A stretch of DNA of 5,660 nt from an uncultured bacterium (GCA_958349055.1 CATWBO010000056.1:1-5660), one strand, 5' to 3'. Positions 1-5,520 are shown, numbered from the stretch's first letter. Program-made: numbers and translations. The notes: a model not told the origin generated them from the letters alone.

Positions 1-105
1 GGGATTGGTCAATCTCGGCCGACTATATTTGGCTAAATTATTCCGACGCTAACACCACATGATGAAGACGAAAACGCGTAGCCCACCGACCAGAGAGGAA
101 GAGAT

Positions 106-1113
106 ATGGAAGACCCCATTCAGGCCGAGATCATTCTGTACCAGTCCGAGGGGGCAAACGTGCCGGTACAGGTCTACTACAAGGATGAGACCCTTTGGGT
201 CTCACAGGCAGCGATGGCCGAGCTGTTCGATGTCTCCGTTTCGACGATTTCCGAACATCTCGTTAACATTTTCGCCAGCGGGGAACTACAAAAGGCCAGC
301 TCAACTAGTTTTTCCGGTTTTTCCGGAAAAACCTCTTCCAAAGGTGGCAGACCGAAAACTTACTACAACCTCGATGCGGTAATCGCTGTCGGGTACCGAG
401 TGAACTCGATGCGCGCGACCCGCTTCCGCCAGTGGGCGACGGCGACCCTCAAGGAGTACATCACCAAGGGATTCGTCCTCAACGACGACATGCTCAAGAA
501 CGGCCGGCCCTTCGGCAAGGACTACTTCGACGAGCTGCTCGCCCGTATCCGCGACATCCGCGCGAGCGAGCGCCGTGTGTGGCTCAAGATCACTGACATC
601 TTCCAGGAGTGCAGCTTCGACTACGACAGGGACTCGACCATGGCCAAGAACTTCTACGCCGCGGTCCAGAACAAGATGCACTACGCCGTCACCGGGCATA
701 CCGCGGCCGAGATCGTCCAGGGGCGCTCCGACCCATCCAAGCCCAACATGGGGCTCACGTCGTGGAAGGGAGGCCCCGAGGGACGCATCCACTCCTCGGA
801 CGTCACCGTGGCCAAGAACTATCTGTCAGAGGACGAAATCAGGCAGCTGAACCGCCTCGTCACGATGTTGCTCGACACGCTCGAGGACAGGGCCGAGCGG
901 CATGTCCTTACGAGCATGGAGGACTGCGAGCGCCTGCTTGACGGCTTCCTAACATTCAGCGGGCGCGAGGTGCTCAAGGGCCTCGGCAACCGCAACAAGA
1001 AGACGGCGGACAAGATCGCCAAGGAGCGCTTCCACGAGTTCCAGAAGCTCCAAGACAAAACCTACGAGAACGACTTTGAACTAATGGTGAAACACATGAA
1101 CGGGAAGGCGTAG
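106..1113 (+). CDS. rhuM: RhuM-family protein
   Basis: This 335-residue protein matches the RhuM (virulence protein RhuM) family, first named from a Salmonella pathogenicity island and common in islands and prophages. Its biochemical role is not established. An N-terminal helix-turn-helix-like segment (residues about 31-52, WVSQAAMAELFDVSVSTISE) suggests DNA binding. The family block YNLDAVIAVGYRVNS follows at 87-101. The C-terminal part carries the conserved stretches around TAAEIVQGRSDPSKPNMGL (199-217) and VTVAKNYLSEDEIRQLNRLV (233-252). Length is normal and the frame is intact. The ATG at 106 is preceded by a purine-rich GAGAGGAAG, which supports this start. Residues 64-81 (Ser/Gly/Lys-rich, between the HTH and the core) look like a variable linker and contain an 18-bp DNA palindrome. 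The gene faces away from the phage operon and lies on the other side of the tRNA fragment, so it is probably chromosomal or part of a separate element. Family assignment is confident; function is open. Confidence 0.9.
   Translation: MEDPIQAEIILYQSEGANVPVQVYYKDETLWVSQAAMAELFDVSVSTISEHLVNIFASGELQKASSTSFSGFSGKTSSKGGRPKTYYNLDAVIAVGYRVNSMRATRFRQWATATLKEYITKGFVLNDDMLKNGRPFGKDYFDELLARIRDIRASERRVWLKITDIFQECSFDYDRDSTMAKNFYAAVQNKMHYAVTGHTAAEIVQGRSDPSKPNMGLTSWKGGPEGRIHSSDVTVAKNYLSEDEIRQLNRLVTMLLDTLEDRAERHVLTSMEDCERLLDGFLTFSGREVLKGLGNRNKKTADKIAKERFHEFQKLQDKTYENDFELMVKHMNGKA
316..333. repeat. Perfect 18-bp palindrome inside the RhuM gene
   Basis: GGTTTTTCCGGAAAAACC reads identically on both strands. It encodes part of the low-complexity linker of the RhuM protein (GFSGKT region) and is preceded by a second TTTTTCCGG. 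It could be a protein binding site or chance in a repetitive linker. Confidence 0.5.
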
Positions 1114-1146
1114 CCTGAAGCACGTAAGGAACTAAAAGCCAGTTGA

Positions 1147-1178
1147 TTCCCATTTTCGTGGCGTCACGAAAATGGGAA
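1147..1178. repeat. Perfect 14-bp inverted repeat with 4-nt loop
   Basis: The arms TTCCCATTTTCGTG (1147-1160) and CACGAAAATGGGAA (1165-1178) are exact reverse complements separated by GCGT. The structure starts 33 bp after the RhuM stop codon. Neither strand has a clear T-tract after it, so it is not a textbook intrinsic terminator, but it could still end or stabilise the RhuM transcript. It could also be an element end or a binding site. Confidence 0.7.
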
Positions 1179-1356
1179 CTATCAGTGTCGCCACCCGCGC
1201 AGTTAAGGATCATAAGCTGGCACGACACGCATGCTGTTTTAAAGCGCAGAACGGCAATGCAAACAAACCGAAGATTGCATCCGTCCAAGCGCACTTCGCT
1301 GCGCAGACGCTGCGGCGCTCCGCGCCCTTTCGGGTTCGACCCCATGTGAGGTCAAC

Positions 1357-1388
1357 AAAAAAGACGGCCAACTTTCGTTGACCGTCTT
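1357..1388 (-). terminator. Intrinsic terminator, GAAA-loop copy
   Basis: On the minus strand, AAGACGGTCAAC (1377-1388) pairs with GTTGGCCGTCTT (1361-1372) through 12 pairs including one G-T, closing on a GAAA tetraloop. A run of T (1357-1362) follows. It lies just downstream of the 20-nt tRNA end at 1398-1417, as expected for a tRNA terminator. The single wobble pairs only in the minus-strand RNA, which supports the strand. Confidence 0.8.
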
Positions 1389-1397
1389 AACATGCTT

Positions 1398-1417
1398 TGG
1401 TGGGCCGTCAGGGGGTC
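1398..1417 (-). pseudogene. 20-nt tRNA 3'-end remnant
   Basis: The minus strand reads GACCCCCTGACGGCCCACCA, identical to the last 20 nt of the tRNA-Lys fragment at 1574-1620. Sequence identity stops inside the T-arm. This is a remnant, not a functional tRNA, and may mark an older attachment or recombination event. Confidence 0.7.
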
Positions 1418-1497
1418 AGCCTGCTGCGCAGGCGGCCGCTGCGGCGCTTCGCGCCTTGCGCGCTGCGCTGGCAAATGCTCGCGCATTTCCTCAGCAC

Positions 1498-1593
1498 CGC
1501 GCCCTTACGGGTTCGACCCCATGTACTGTTAACAAAAAAACGGCCAACCGAAGTTGACCGTCTTAACAATCTTTGGTGGGCCGTCAGGGGGTC
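1498..1593. repeat. Tandem duplication, copy 2
   Basis: Second copy of the 1321-1417 unit. Here the tRNA similarity continues to 1620, so this copy carries the longer tRNA fragment. Between the two copies (1420-1488) lie several small GC-rich hairpins, for example CCTGC/GCAGG at 1420-1432, GGCGC/GCGCC at 1443-1455 and AAATGC/GCATTT at 1473-1488. Confidence 0.8.
1534..1564 (-). terminator. Intrinsic terminator, UUCG-loop copy, behind the tRNA-Lys fragment
   Basis: On the minus strand ACGGTCAAC and GTTGGCCGT pair around a TTCG tetraloop closed by C-G, followed by seven T (1534-1540). It is homologous to the terminator at 1357-1388 but has a different stable tetraloop. It sits about 10 bp beyond the CCA end of the tRNA fragment, the normal place for a tRNA terminator. 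Confidence 0.82.
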
Positions 1594-1620
1594 GAACCCT
1601 GGACCTTGGGATTAAGAGTC
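1574..1620 (-). other. Prophage attachment site: 3' fragment of tRNA-Lys(CTT)
   Basis: The minus strand reads as the 3' 47 nt of a tRNA: end of the anticodon 5' stem (GA), loop CTCTTAA with anticodon CTT, 3' stem TCCCA, variable loop AGGTC, T-arm CAGGG-TTCGACC-CCCTG, acceptor 3' strand ACGGCCC, discriminator A and encoded CCA. Upstream the sequence reads CAAGA where TGGGA would be needed to pair, so the D-arm half is absent and this is not a working tRNA. Tyrosine integrases commonly target exactly this part of tRNA genes and leave a duplicated 3' fragment at the far end of the element. The orientation puts the element at higher coordinates, where the phage genes are. The intact tRNA-Lys and the integrase should be at the other end, outside the window. 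Confidence 0.82.
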
Positions 1621-1744
1621 TTGAACGTGATGTTATGGAGTGCCTTGTAGCAGCAAAATCGCAGGTAGTTATGTTTCCACACGCTCTCACCGCACTGAAA
1701 CTGCATTGCAGAACGGATATTGACGGATACCCGGCAATGCATAA
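1621..1744. other. Phage-end arm next to the attachment site, no gene seen
   Basis: About 125 bp between the tRNA fragment and the late-operon terminator. No credible coding frame is present. By position it may hold integrase arm-binding sites, but I see no clear repeated motif. Together with 1114-1573 this forms a gene-free stretch of about 670 bp. Confidence 0.4.
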
Positions 1745-1779
1745 AGCCCCTCCCCGTCAGTTCATGCCGGGGAGGGGCT
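1745..1779 (-). terminator. Late-operon terminator
   Basis: AGCCCCTCCCCG and CGGGGAGGGGCT form a perfect 12-bp GC-rich stem with an 11-nt loop. On the minus strand TTTAT follows the stem. It lies 7 bp after the stop codon of the last small gene and so closes the phage lysis operon just before the attachment site, shielding the chromosomal flank from read-through. Confidence 0.85.
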
Positions 1780-1786
1780 GCATCTA

Positions 1787-1897
1787 TCAATTTCTAAAGT
1801 CTTTTTGGCTGCCGACGCGCACGATTGCCCATCCGAGAAGACCGGTCAGCAGTCCTGCAGCAGCGCCGACAATAAAACAGATATCAAATGGATTCAT
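1787..1897 (-). CDS. 36-aa membrane peptide at the end of the lysis cassette
   Basis: The frame begins MNPFDICFIVGAAAGLLTGL, is hydrophobic from about residue 5 to 27 (one transmembrane segment), and ends in a short charged tail (VGSQKDFRN). The ATG lies 8 bp after the endolysin stop codon with an AGGTG at suitable distance. A GTG two codons upstream (1901-1903) is an alternative start. The strong terminator follows directly. Position, spacing and composition support a real gene, perhaps an accessory holin, antiholin or spanin-like lysis peptide. I do not recognise a family. Similar tiny genes are often missed in annotation. Confidence 0.6.
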   Translation of the reverse strand: MNPFDICFIVGAAAGLLTGLLGWAIVRVGSQKDFRN

Positions 1898-1905
1898 ATG
1901 CACAC

Positions 1906-2859
1906 CTATCGATAGAGTTGCTTGACGAGCGCTTGGCCGATGGCGACGTTGGTGTCGCGGCCCTGGTATCCGTCCGCACCCGATGATCCGCACGAGATAC
2001 CTTGAGCGATAAGCCACTGCTGGTGTTTGAAGACCGTTCCCGAACCCATCTGTCGCGCCTGAACACCGCCGACCACGGGATAGACTTTGCATCCGACCTT
2101 GTCCTGCAGGGCGCGGACGGCATTCGAGCCAACCCCGCCCTTGACGTACTCGATTACGCCGCGGTCGCATGCCCAAAGGTATCGCTCATTCGCCGGCCAT
2201 TGACCGGAGATCACGCCATCGGCAGTCGTGCCAAGCTGGCGTTGCAGCTCCTTGGCCATCTTCGGGCCGAAATATCGCGTGTCTCCGAGGCTCGGGACCG
2301 TATTGTCCGCGACTTCCGTATTTGACCCATTCAGTGTCTTGCCGTCGCCAAGCCAGTAGAGCGTGCCGTCCCATGGGTAGCTGTAGTACGCCTTGATGTT
2401 GGACTCGCGCCCGGTCTGGTCGCCCTTGGTGCCGGTGACGGTCCCCTTTTCAGAAATGGAAAATTGGGCCAAGAGGTCGCCGCGAGCTGATCCATAGGGA
2501 GAGACGCACACGGCGGTGTGGCACTTCTCGTTGAGGTAGATGTCTCCACGCTGGGCGGACTTGACGCCCATCTTACGCCAGCCGAAAAGGCCCGTCTTGA
2601 GCAGCTGCTCCCGCATGTTTCCGGTATACGAGGCTCCGAAGGTATTGACGCCGACCGCGCGGAGGGCGGTCACTACGGCCGAGGAACAGTCGCGATCGCC
2701 ACCGGCAATAGTGACGGTGGTGCCGTCGGACAGACAAATCGTCTCGGTCGTTCCGTCCCCCATGCGGTTGGCCTGCGAGTATCCGTGACCGCCGCCCCCA
2801 TCATGGGAGACGAGGTGTTCCATGACCTGCGCGAAGGCCTCGCGCTGTGTGATGGCCAT
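1906..2859 (-). CDS. Endolysin: N-terminal Cys/His amidohydrolase with C-terminal wall-binding region
   Basis: This 317-residue protein degrades peptidoglycan at the end of the lytic cycle. The N-terminal half looks like an NlpC/P60-CHAP-type cysteine hydrolase of the phage amidase group. DRDCSS places the likely nucleophile at Cys58, and GDIYLNEKCHTAVCV (105-119) supplies the likely catalytic His114. After a linker at about 170-190, residues 194-317 contain two related segments, one starting TRYFGPKMAKELQRQLGTTA and one with GADGYQGRDTNVAIGQALVK. Both resemble peptidoglycan-binding repeats (LQxxLG, DGxxGxxT patterns). No signal peptide is visible, so export depends on the holin encoded just upstream. 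The ATG follows the holin stop codon by 3 bp, which implies translational coupling. Endolysin identity is firm; the exact bond cleaved (amidase or endopeptidase) is not decided by the sequence. Confidence 0.9.
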   Translation of the reverse strand: MAITQREAFAQVMEHLVSHDGGGGHGYSQANRMGDGTTETICLSDGTTVTIAGGDRDCSSAVVTALRAVGVNTFGASYTGNMREQLLKTGLFGWRKMGVKSAQRGDIYLNEKCHTAVCVSPYGSARGDLLAQFSISEKGTVTGTKGDQTGRESNIKAYYSYPWDGTLYWLGDGKTLNGSNTEVADNTVPSLGDTRYFGPKMAKELQRQLGTTADGVISGQWPANERYLWACDRGVIEYVKGGVGSNAVRALQDKVGCKVYPVVGGVQARQMGSGTVFKHQQWLIAQGISCGSSGADGYQGRDTNVAIGQALVKQLYR

Positions 2860-2862
2860 GGC

Positions 2863-3138
2863 CTACTCAACCGCCTTGGCGTCATATGCGGCATGGGGCT
2901 CGCTGTACGACATGGCACGCTTCGAGTCCGACGCGCCCTTGGTGGTCGGATCGACGATCACGCCGAAGCCGGCGAGAACGGTCAGGATGATTCCGACGAG
3001 CTGGATGAGCGACCCTTGGGAGATAGGCGCCACGACTCCGAGGATTCCGAGCACCTGATAGGCTGCGCTGATTACGGTGGCGGCCAATGCCGCGAGCGTC
3101 TGCTTATTCTTGAAGCGAAGGGCCCAGTTGATTTTCAT
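2863..3138 (-). CDS. Phage holin, phi-LC3 family
   Basis: The 91-residue protein has the hallmarks of the phi-LC3/phage_holin_1 family: the start MKINWALRFKNKQT, two hydrophobic helices (about 14-36 and 44-62), and the conserved GVIVDPTTKGASDSKRAMSY after the second helix. It forms lesions in the cytoplasmic membrane that let the endolysin reach the wall. The ATG at 3138 has an AGGAG Shine-Dalgarno 7 nt upstream. The endolysin gene follows 3 bp later, giving the standard holin-endolysin order. Confidence 0.95.
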   Translation of the reverse strand: MKINWALRFKNKQTLAALAATVISAAYQVLGILGVVAPISQGSLIQLVGIILTVLAGFGVIVDPTTKGASDSKRAMSYSEPHAAYDAKAVE

Positions 3139-3148
3139 TTTTCAGCTC

Positions 3149-3460
3149 CTAATCTGACCCGCCGATACCGTGATGCAAGTCGTAATTCTTCTCGACGCGG
3201 TCGAGCCGGTTGAACAAGGTGATGACCTGTTGCTCGACTTTCGTGAGGCGCTCGCCGTGGTCGTCGAGCTTGCGGTTGATCTCCTTGACGCCGTCCTTGA
3301 TCTCGCTCGTGTCGCCGCAAAGGCTGTCGAGCTTGTCTTCGGTCCGCTGCTCCTTGGCAGACGATGTTTTGGATACGGAGACGCGCCCGATGAAGAACGT
3401 GACAATCACAACGGCGGCCGAGAGGACCGACGTTGCCTCCCCGATGCTCAGCGCCGGCAC
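3149..3460 (-). CDS. XhlA-like membrane and coiled-coil protein of the lysis module
   Basis: I place the start at a GTG (3458-3460) because GGAGGAGG lies 6 nt upstream and the start lies 1 bp after the XkdX stop codon. A longer frame from an ATG at 3502 would overlap XkdX by 41 nt and add a basic, unlikely N-terminus. The 103-residue product has one transmembrane segment near the N-terminus (SVLSAAVVIVTFFIG) and then a charged heptad-rich region (about residues 35-95, with IKDGVKEINRKLDDHGERLT) that should form a coiled coil. It resembles the XhlA/hemolysin-type accessory proteins beside phage holins, but the order of membrane and coiled-coil parts is reversed from classical XhlA. Probable role: membrane-anchored lysis helper or regulator. 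Confidence 0.75.
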   Translation of the reverse strand: MPALSIGEATSVLSAAVVIVTFFIGRVSVSKTSSAKEQRTEDKLDSLCGDTSEIKDGVKEINRKLDDHGERLTKVEQQVITLFNRLDRVEKNYDLHHGIGGSD

Positions 3461-3461
3461 C

Positions 3462-3644
3462 CTAAACCTCCTCCGCGTACTCTTCTCCGACGATCTCCTC
3501 ATATTCGTCGCATGTGATCCACTTGCAGTCCACGGCTCGATGCACCATGGCCTTGGTCCAGAGGCCGCGCTCGTAGTAGCGCCTCACCTTGTCATAGTTC
3601 TTCGAGTGCGCCACCGTGGTTGCAGCCTTGACGCGTACCGCCAT
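3462..3644 (-). CDS. xkdX: XkdX family phage protein
   Basis: This 60-residue protein carries the XkdX signature: KVRRYYERGLWTKAMVHRAV followed by a short ITCDEYEEIVGEEY segment. XkdX proteins are encoded between tail or baseplate genes and the lysis cassette in many phages of Gram-positive bacteria. Their function is unknown. The start ATG overlaps the stop codon of the preceding gene (TAATG), so the two are translationally coupled. A G-rich Shine-Dalgarno (GGGGGTG) lies within the end of the upstream gene. Confidence 0.9.
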   Translation of the reverse strand: MAVRVKAATTVAHSKNYDKVRRYYERGLWTKAMVHRAVDCKWITCDEYEEIVGEEYAEEV

Positions 3645-3970
3645 TACTGTTCACCCCCGACCGTCATCATCAGGTAGTCGATGTTTGCCGTGTTGGTCTC
3701 GGTTTGGCTGGGCTCGGCGACCTTCTCGCGCATCTGCTCAAGCAGCTTGTCCACGTCCGGGGCCTCACCCTTTCCGTAGGCGGCGACGGCCGCGGTGTAG
3801 GCGAGCTTTCGCGCCTTCCGCTCAACGTACTCGTCATCGTCGATAACGCCCGCGTCGTGCGCCGCGTCGGGGTCGCCGATCTGCGACAGCAGATCGCGCA
3901 GGGCGTTGACCTCGGCCATGGTGCCGTCTTGAAGCTCGTTGGGGCGCGGCATGTCTTCCTCAGTGTCCAT
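3644..3970 (-). CDS. Small acidic phage protein upstream of XkdX
   Basis: The start chosen is the ATG at 3970 (MDTEEDMPRPNELQDGT), because AGAGAGGAG lies 5 nt upstream. The longer frame reaching 4072 runs through a terminator hairpin and has an unlikely N-terminus. The 108-residue product is acidic and mostly helical, with VNALRDLLSQIGDPDAAHDA, a repeated Lys/Ala-rich helix (ERKARKLAYTAAVAAYGKG), and a C-terminal IDYLMMTVGGE of a kind often seen in small proteins encoded between phage tail and lysis genes. I do not recognise a named family. Its position (before XkdX, overlapping stop and start) suggests a tail-associated accessory or chaperone-like role, which is inference. Confidence 0.8.
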   Translation of the reverse strand: MDTEEDMPRPNELQDGTMAEVNALRDLLSQIGDPDAAHDAGVIDDDEYVERKARKLAYTAAVAAYGKGEAPDVDKLLEQMREKVAEPSQTETNTANIDYLMMTVGGEQ

Positions 3971-4046
3971 GCGGACTCCTCTCTTGTCGGGGAATGTGTC
4001 GCCATCGTATTGGCGCCGTGAGATTGCCGGGCCGCTTCGATGGGCG

Positions 4047-4078
4047 CAAAGAAAGAAGGCGCGCCGCGGCACGCCTTC
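4047..4078 (-). terminator. Terminator hairpin between the RT and the next gene
   Basis: On the minus strand GAAGGCGTGC and GCGCGCCTTC form a 10-bp stem (one G-T) around CGCG, followed by TTTCTTTG. The hairpin lies 62 bp beyond the RT stop codon and about 75 bp before the next Shine-Dalgarno. It may end the DGR transcript or only attenuate read-through into the lysis genes. A second inverted repeat (GCGGCC/GGCCGC, 4096-4117) lies between it and the RT. Confidence 0.6.
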
Positions 4079-4140
4079 GATGCTTCTGTTATTTCGCGGC
4101 CGCTTCGCTTAGGCCGCTGCTTTGAGTTGCCGGTTCTCCG

Positions 4141-5328
4141 CTATTGCGAGGGCTTGCCTCCGCTTGAATCGTCCCTCGGGTTGGCCTGCATTGAGCACCC
4201 CCCCCCCTCCCGCGCGAGATTTTCGAACAGGCTGCGGTACAGCGCGTCCATGGCCCGCACGCTGCGGTGCGCGTCCAGCCGCTTCATGCCGCCGCGCCAG
4301 CTCTGGTAGCTCCGCTCAACCTGCTCGGGGGTCATGACGCCATCGGCGACCATGCGGGCCATCTTCTTCAGCTTGCGGCGCTCGCGCGTGATGGAGTCGC
4401 GGCACGGCTTCACGACTATGCGGCCCGTCTCCGTGTAGAAGATGCGCTTCTTCAGCCACGTGAAGCCGCGCGACAGCTTCACCACGCGGGTCTTGCGCGG
4501 GTTCAGCTCTATGCCCAGCTCGGCGCACTTGCGCCCTATCAGCAGCAGGCACACCTGCAGGTACTCCTTGCTCTCGTGGATCAGGTAGAAGTCGTCCATA
4601 TAGCGCCCGTAGGCCTCGGGGCGCAGCATCTCGGTCACGTAGTGGTCGATGCGGTTGGGGTGGGCCACCGCGCATATCTGGTTCGGCTCGCTGCCCAGAC
4701 CCAGGCCCACCTCGCCCTGTGCGTCTATCAGGCGGTGCTCGAGGGCGACCACGCGCGGATCGAGCAGTGCGCCGGCCACCTGCCGCTTGACGGGTTCGTG
4801 GGCTATGCGGGCGAAGTAATCTGAGAAGTCGCCCAAAAGGATGTATCCCTCGCGCCTGTGCCGCCGCCAGTGGTCGGCCAGGTGGCGCTTGAGCAGCTTC
4901 AGGGCGTAGTCGGTGCCGCGCCCCTTGATGTTGGCGGAGTTGGCCGTTATGAGTGTCGGGACTATCGCGGGTACGAGGGCGTTCTGAGAAAGCGACTTCT
5001 GAATCACTCGCTCTGGGAAGTGCACGGCGCTGATGTGGCGCAGCTTGCCGCGCTCCCACAGGTCGAAGCGGATGAAGCCCCGGCATATGTCGCGGCCCTC
5101 CAGAAGGTCGTTCCTCGATTTGACCGCGTTTCGCAGATAGTCCTTCATATAACGCTGCGTGGAGGACTTCCACATCACGCCGCCCGCCGCCTGCTTGGAG
5201 GCCTTGCAAAGGCTGTTGAGGTCGGCCACGGCCTCAAGGGTGCACGGCTTCACGCGCTCGGCCTTGGCCTTGGCGCGCCTCTCCTCGCGGCGCTTGCGGC
5301 GCGCGGCCCTTCTTTCCTCGGAGTTCAT
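4141..5328 (-). CDS. Reverse transcriptase of a diversity-generating retroelement
   Basis: The product is about 395 residues (ATG at 5328; a GTG at 5337 gives three more). It begins with a very basic stretch (ERRAARRKRREERRAKAK) that may bind RNA. The RT fold is complete: RT2-like HFPERVIQKSL (about 103-113), motif A LLGDFSDYF with catalytic Asp at about 167, motif 4 LGSEPNQ (211-217), active site GRYMDDFYLI (YMDD at 243-246), RT6-like ELNPRKTRVV and RT7-like FTWLKKRIFYT, then a thumb-like helical end. Motif 4 matches the DGR pattern [I/V/L]GxxxSQ apart from N in place of S, not the QGxxxSP of retroviral and group II RTs. In a DGR the RT copies the template RNA with errors at adenines and the cDNA rewrites the variable region of a target gene. 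No maturase or protease domain is present, which argues against a group II intron. A G10 run (plus-strand C10 at 4198-4207) near the 3' end is a slippage site. Confidence 0.9.
   Translation of the reverse strand: MNSEERRAARRKRREERRAKAKAERVKPCTLEAVADLNSLCKASKQAAGGVMWKSSTQRYMKDYLRNAVKSRNDLLEGRDICRGFIRFDLWERGKLRHISAVHFPERVIQKSLSQNALVPAIVPTLITANSANIKGRGTDYALKLLKRHLADHWRRHRREGYILLGDFSDYFARIAHEPVKRQVAGALLDPRVVALEHRLIDAQGEVGLGLGSEPNQICAVAHPNRIDHYVTEMLRPEAYGRYMDDFYLIHESKEYLQVCLLLIGRKCAELGIELNPRKTRVVKLSRGFTWLKKRIFYTETGRIVVKPCRDSITRERRKLKKMARMVADGVMTPEQVERSYQSWRGGMKRLDAHRSVRAMDALYRSLFENLAREGGGCSMQANPRDDSSGGKPSQ
4198..4207. repeat. C10/G10 homopolymer within the RT gene
   Basis: Ten consecutive C on the plus strand encode three Gly (about residues 375-377) on the coding strand. 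Loss or gain of one base would replace the last about 20 residues: one extra G gives a tail ending at a TAA at 4109-4111, one fewer gives a tail ending at 4089-4091. All three tails stay open past the normal stop region, so each yields a full-size RT. Confidence 0.85.
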
Positions 5329-5337
5329 CGAAGGCAC

Positions 5338-5520
5338 CCCGCACGGCTCTCAGTGTGGCTCTGGCAGCCGCTTGAGGTATGGCCATGAAACGCGGCGAAG
5401 CCACGGAGCGCCGCGCCATGCAAGCAGCGTCCGGCCACCCTCGCGGGGTGCGTATTTACGGGCGCATGCCCGACGGTCGCGCCTTCCTTCCTCTTCGCGC
5501 TCTGCTTTCGGCTCTGGGGC
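5338..5520 (-). ncRNA. Candidate structured spacer of the DGR template RNA
   Basis: This 183-bp gap between the Asn-rich repeat and the RT has no convincing gene. It contains several hairpins: CGCGGCG/CGCCGCG (5391-5397 with 5409-5415, 7 bp), flanked by pairing CATG tetramers (5384-5387 with 5417-5420); CACCC/GGGTG (5436-5450); and CGGGC/GCCCG (5459-5472). In the Bordetella phage DGR, a spacer of about 140 nt between template repeat and RT is part of the DGR RNA and is needed to prime and template cDNA synthesis. By position and structure this spacer could play that role, but only if the adjacent repeat is the template. Confidence 0.4.

Larger units (their letters stand above)
1321..1417. repeat. 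Tandem duplication, copy 1 (tRNA 3' end plus terminator)
   Basis: This copy aligns with 1498-1593 over its whole length with a few substitutions and one length difference. Read on the minus strand, each copy contains the last 20 nt of a tRNA (half of the T-arm, acceptor 3' strand ACGGCCC, A, CCA), a terminator hairpin, and a block with the T-arm-like string GGGTTCGACCCC seen on the plus strand. The spacing between copies is about 177 bp. The duplicated tRNA end suggests repeated integration or recombination at the same tRNA gene. Confidence 0.8.

Noticed and set aside
1..60. A sigma-70-like promoter for RhuM (TTGGTC and TATATT)
   Set aside because: The spacing of the two boxes is about 13 bp, too short to support, and the upstream side is cut by the window edge.
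974..1345. A 123-codon minus-strand frame over the end of RhuM and the gene-free region
   Set aside because: It overlaps RhuM antisense and crosses the perfect inverted repeat; no protein-like features are visible.
1397..1615. A plus-strand frame ending WWAVRGSNPGPWD
   Set aside because: It is the reverse reading of the tRNA fragment and terminator; this peptide ending is a well-known artefact of tRNA antisense frames.
2518..3213. A 231-codon plus-strand frame opposite the holin and endolysin genes
   Set aside because: It is a GC-rich shadow with no family resemblance, and both minus-strand genes beneath it are clearly recognised.
4316..5209. A 297-codon minus-strand frame inside the RT gene
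   Set aside because: It is an Arg/Pro/Ala-rich shadow in another frame of the RT, which carries all conserved RT motifs.
4141..5337. Group II intron or retron as the source of the RT
   Set aside because: There is no maturase domain and no intron domain V-like structure was seen after the gene. Motif 4 and the adjacent Asn-rich repeat fit a DGR better.
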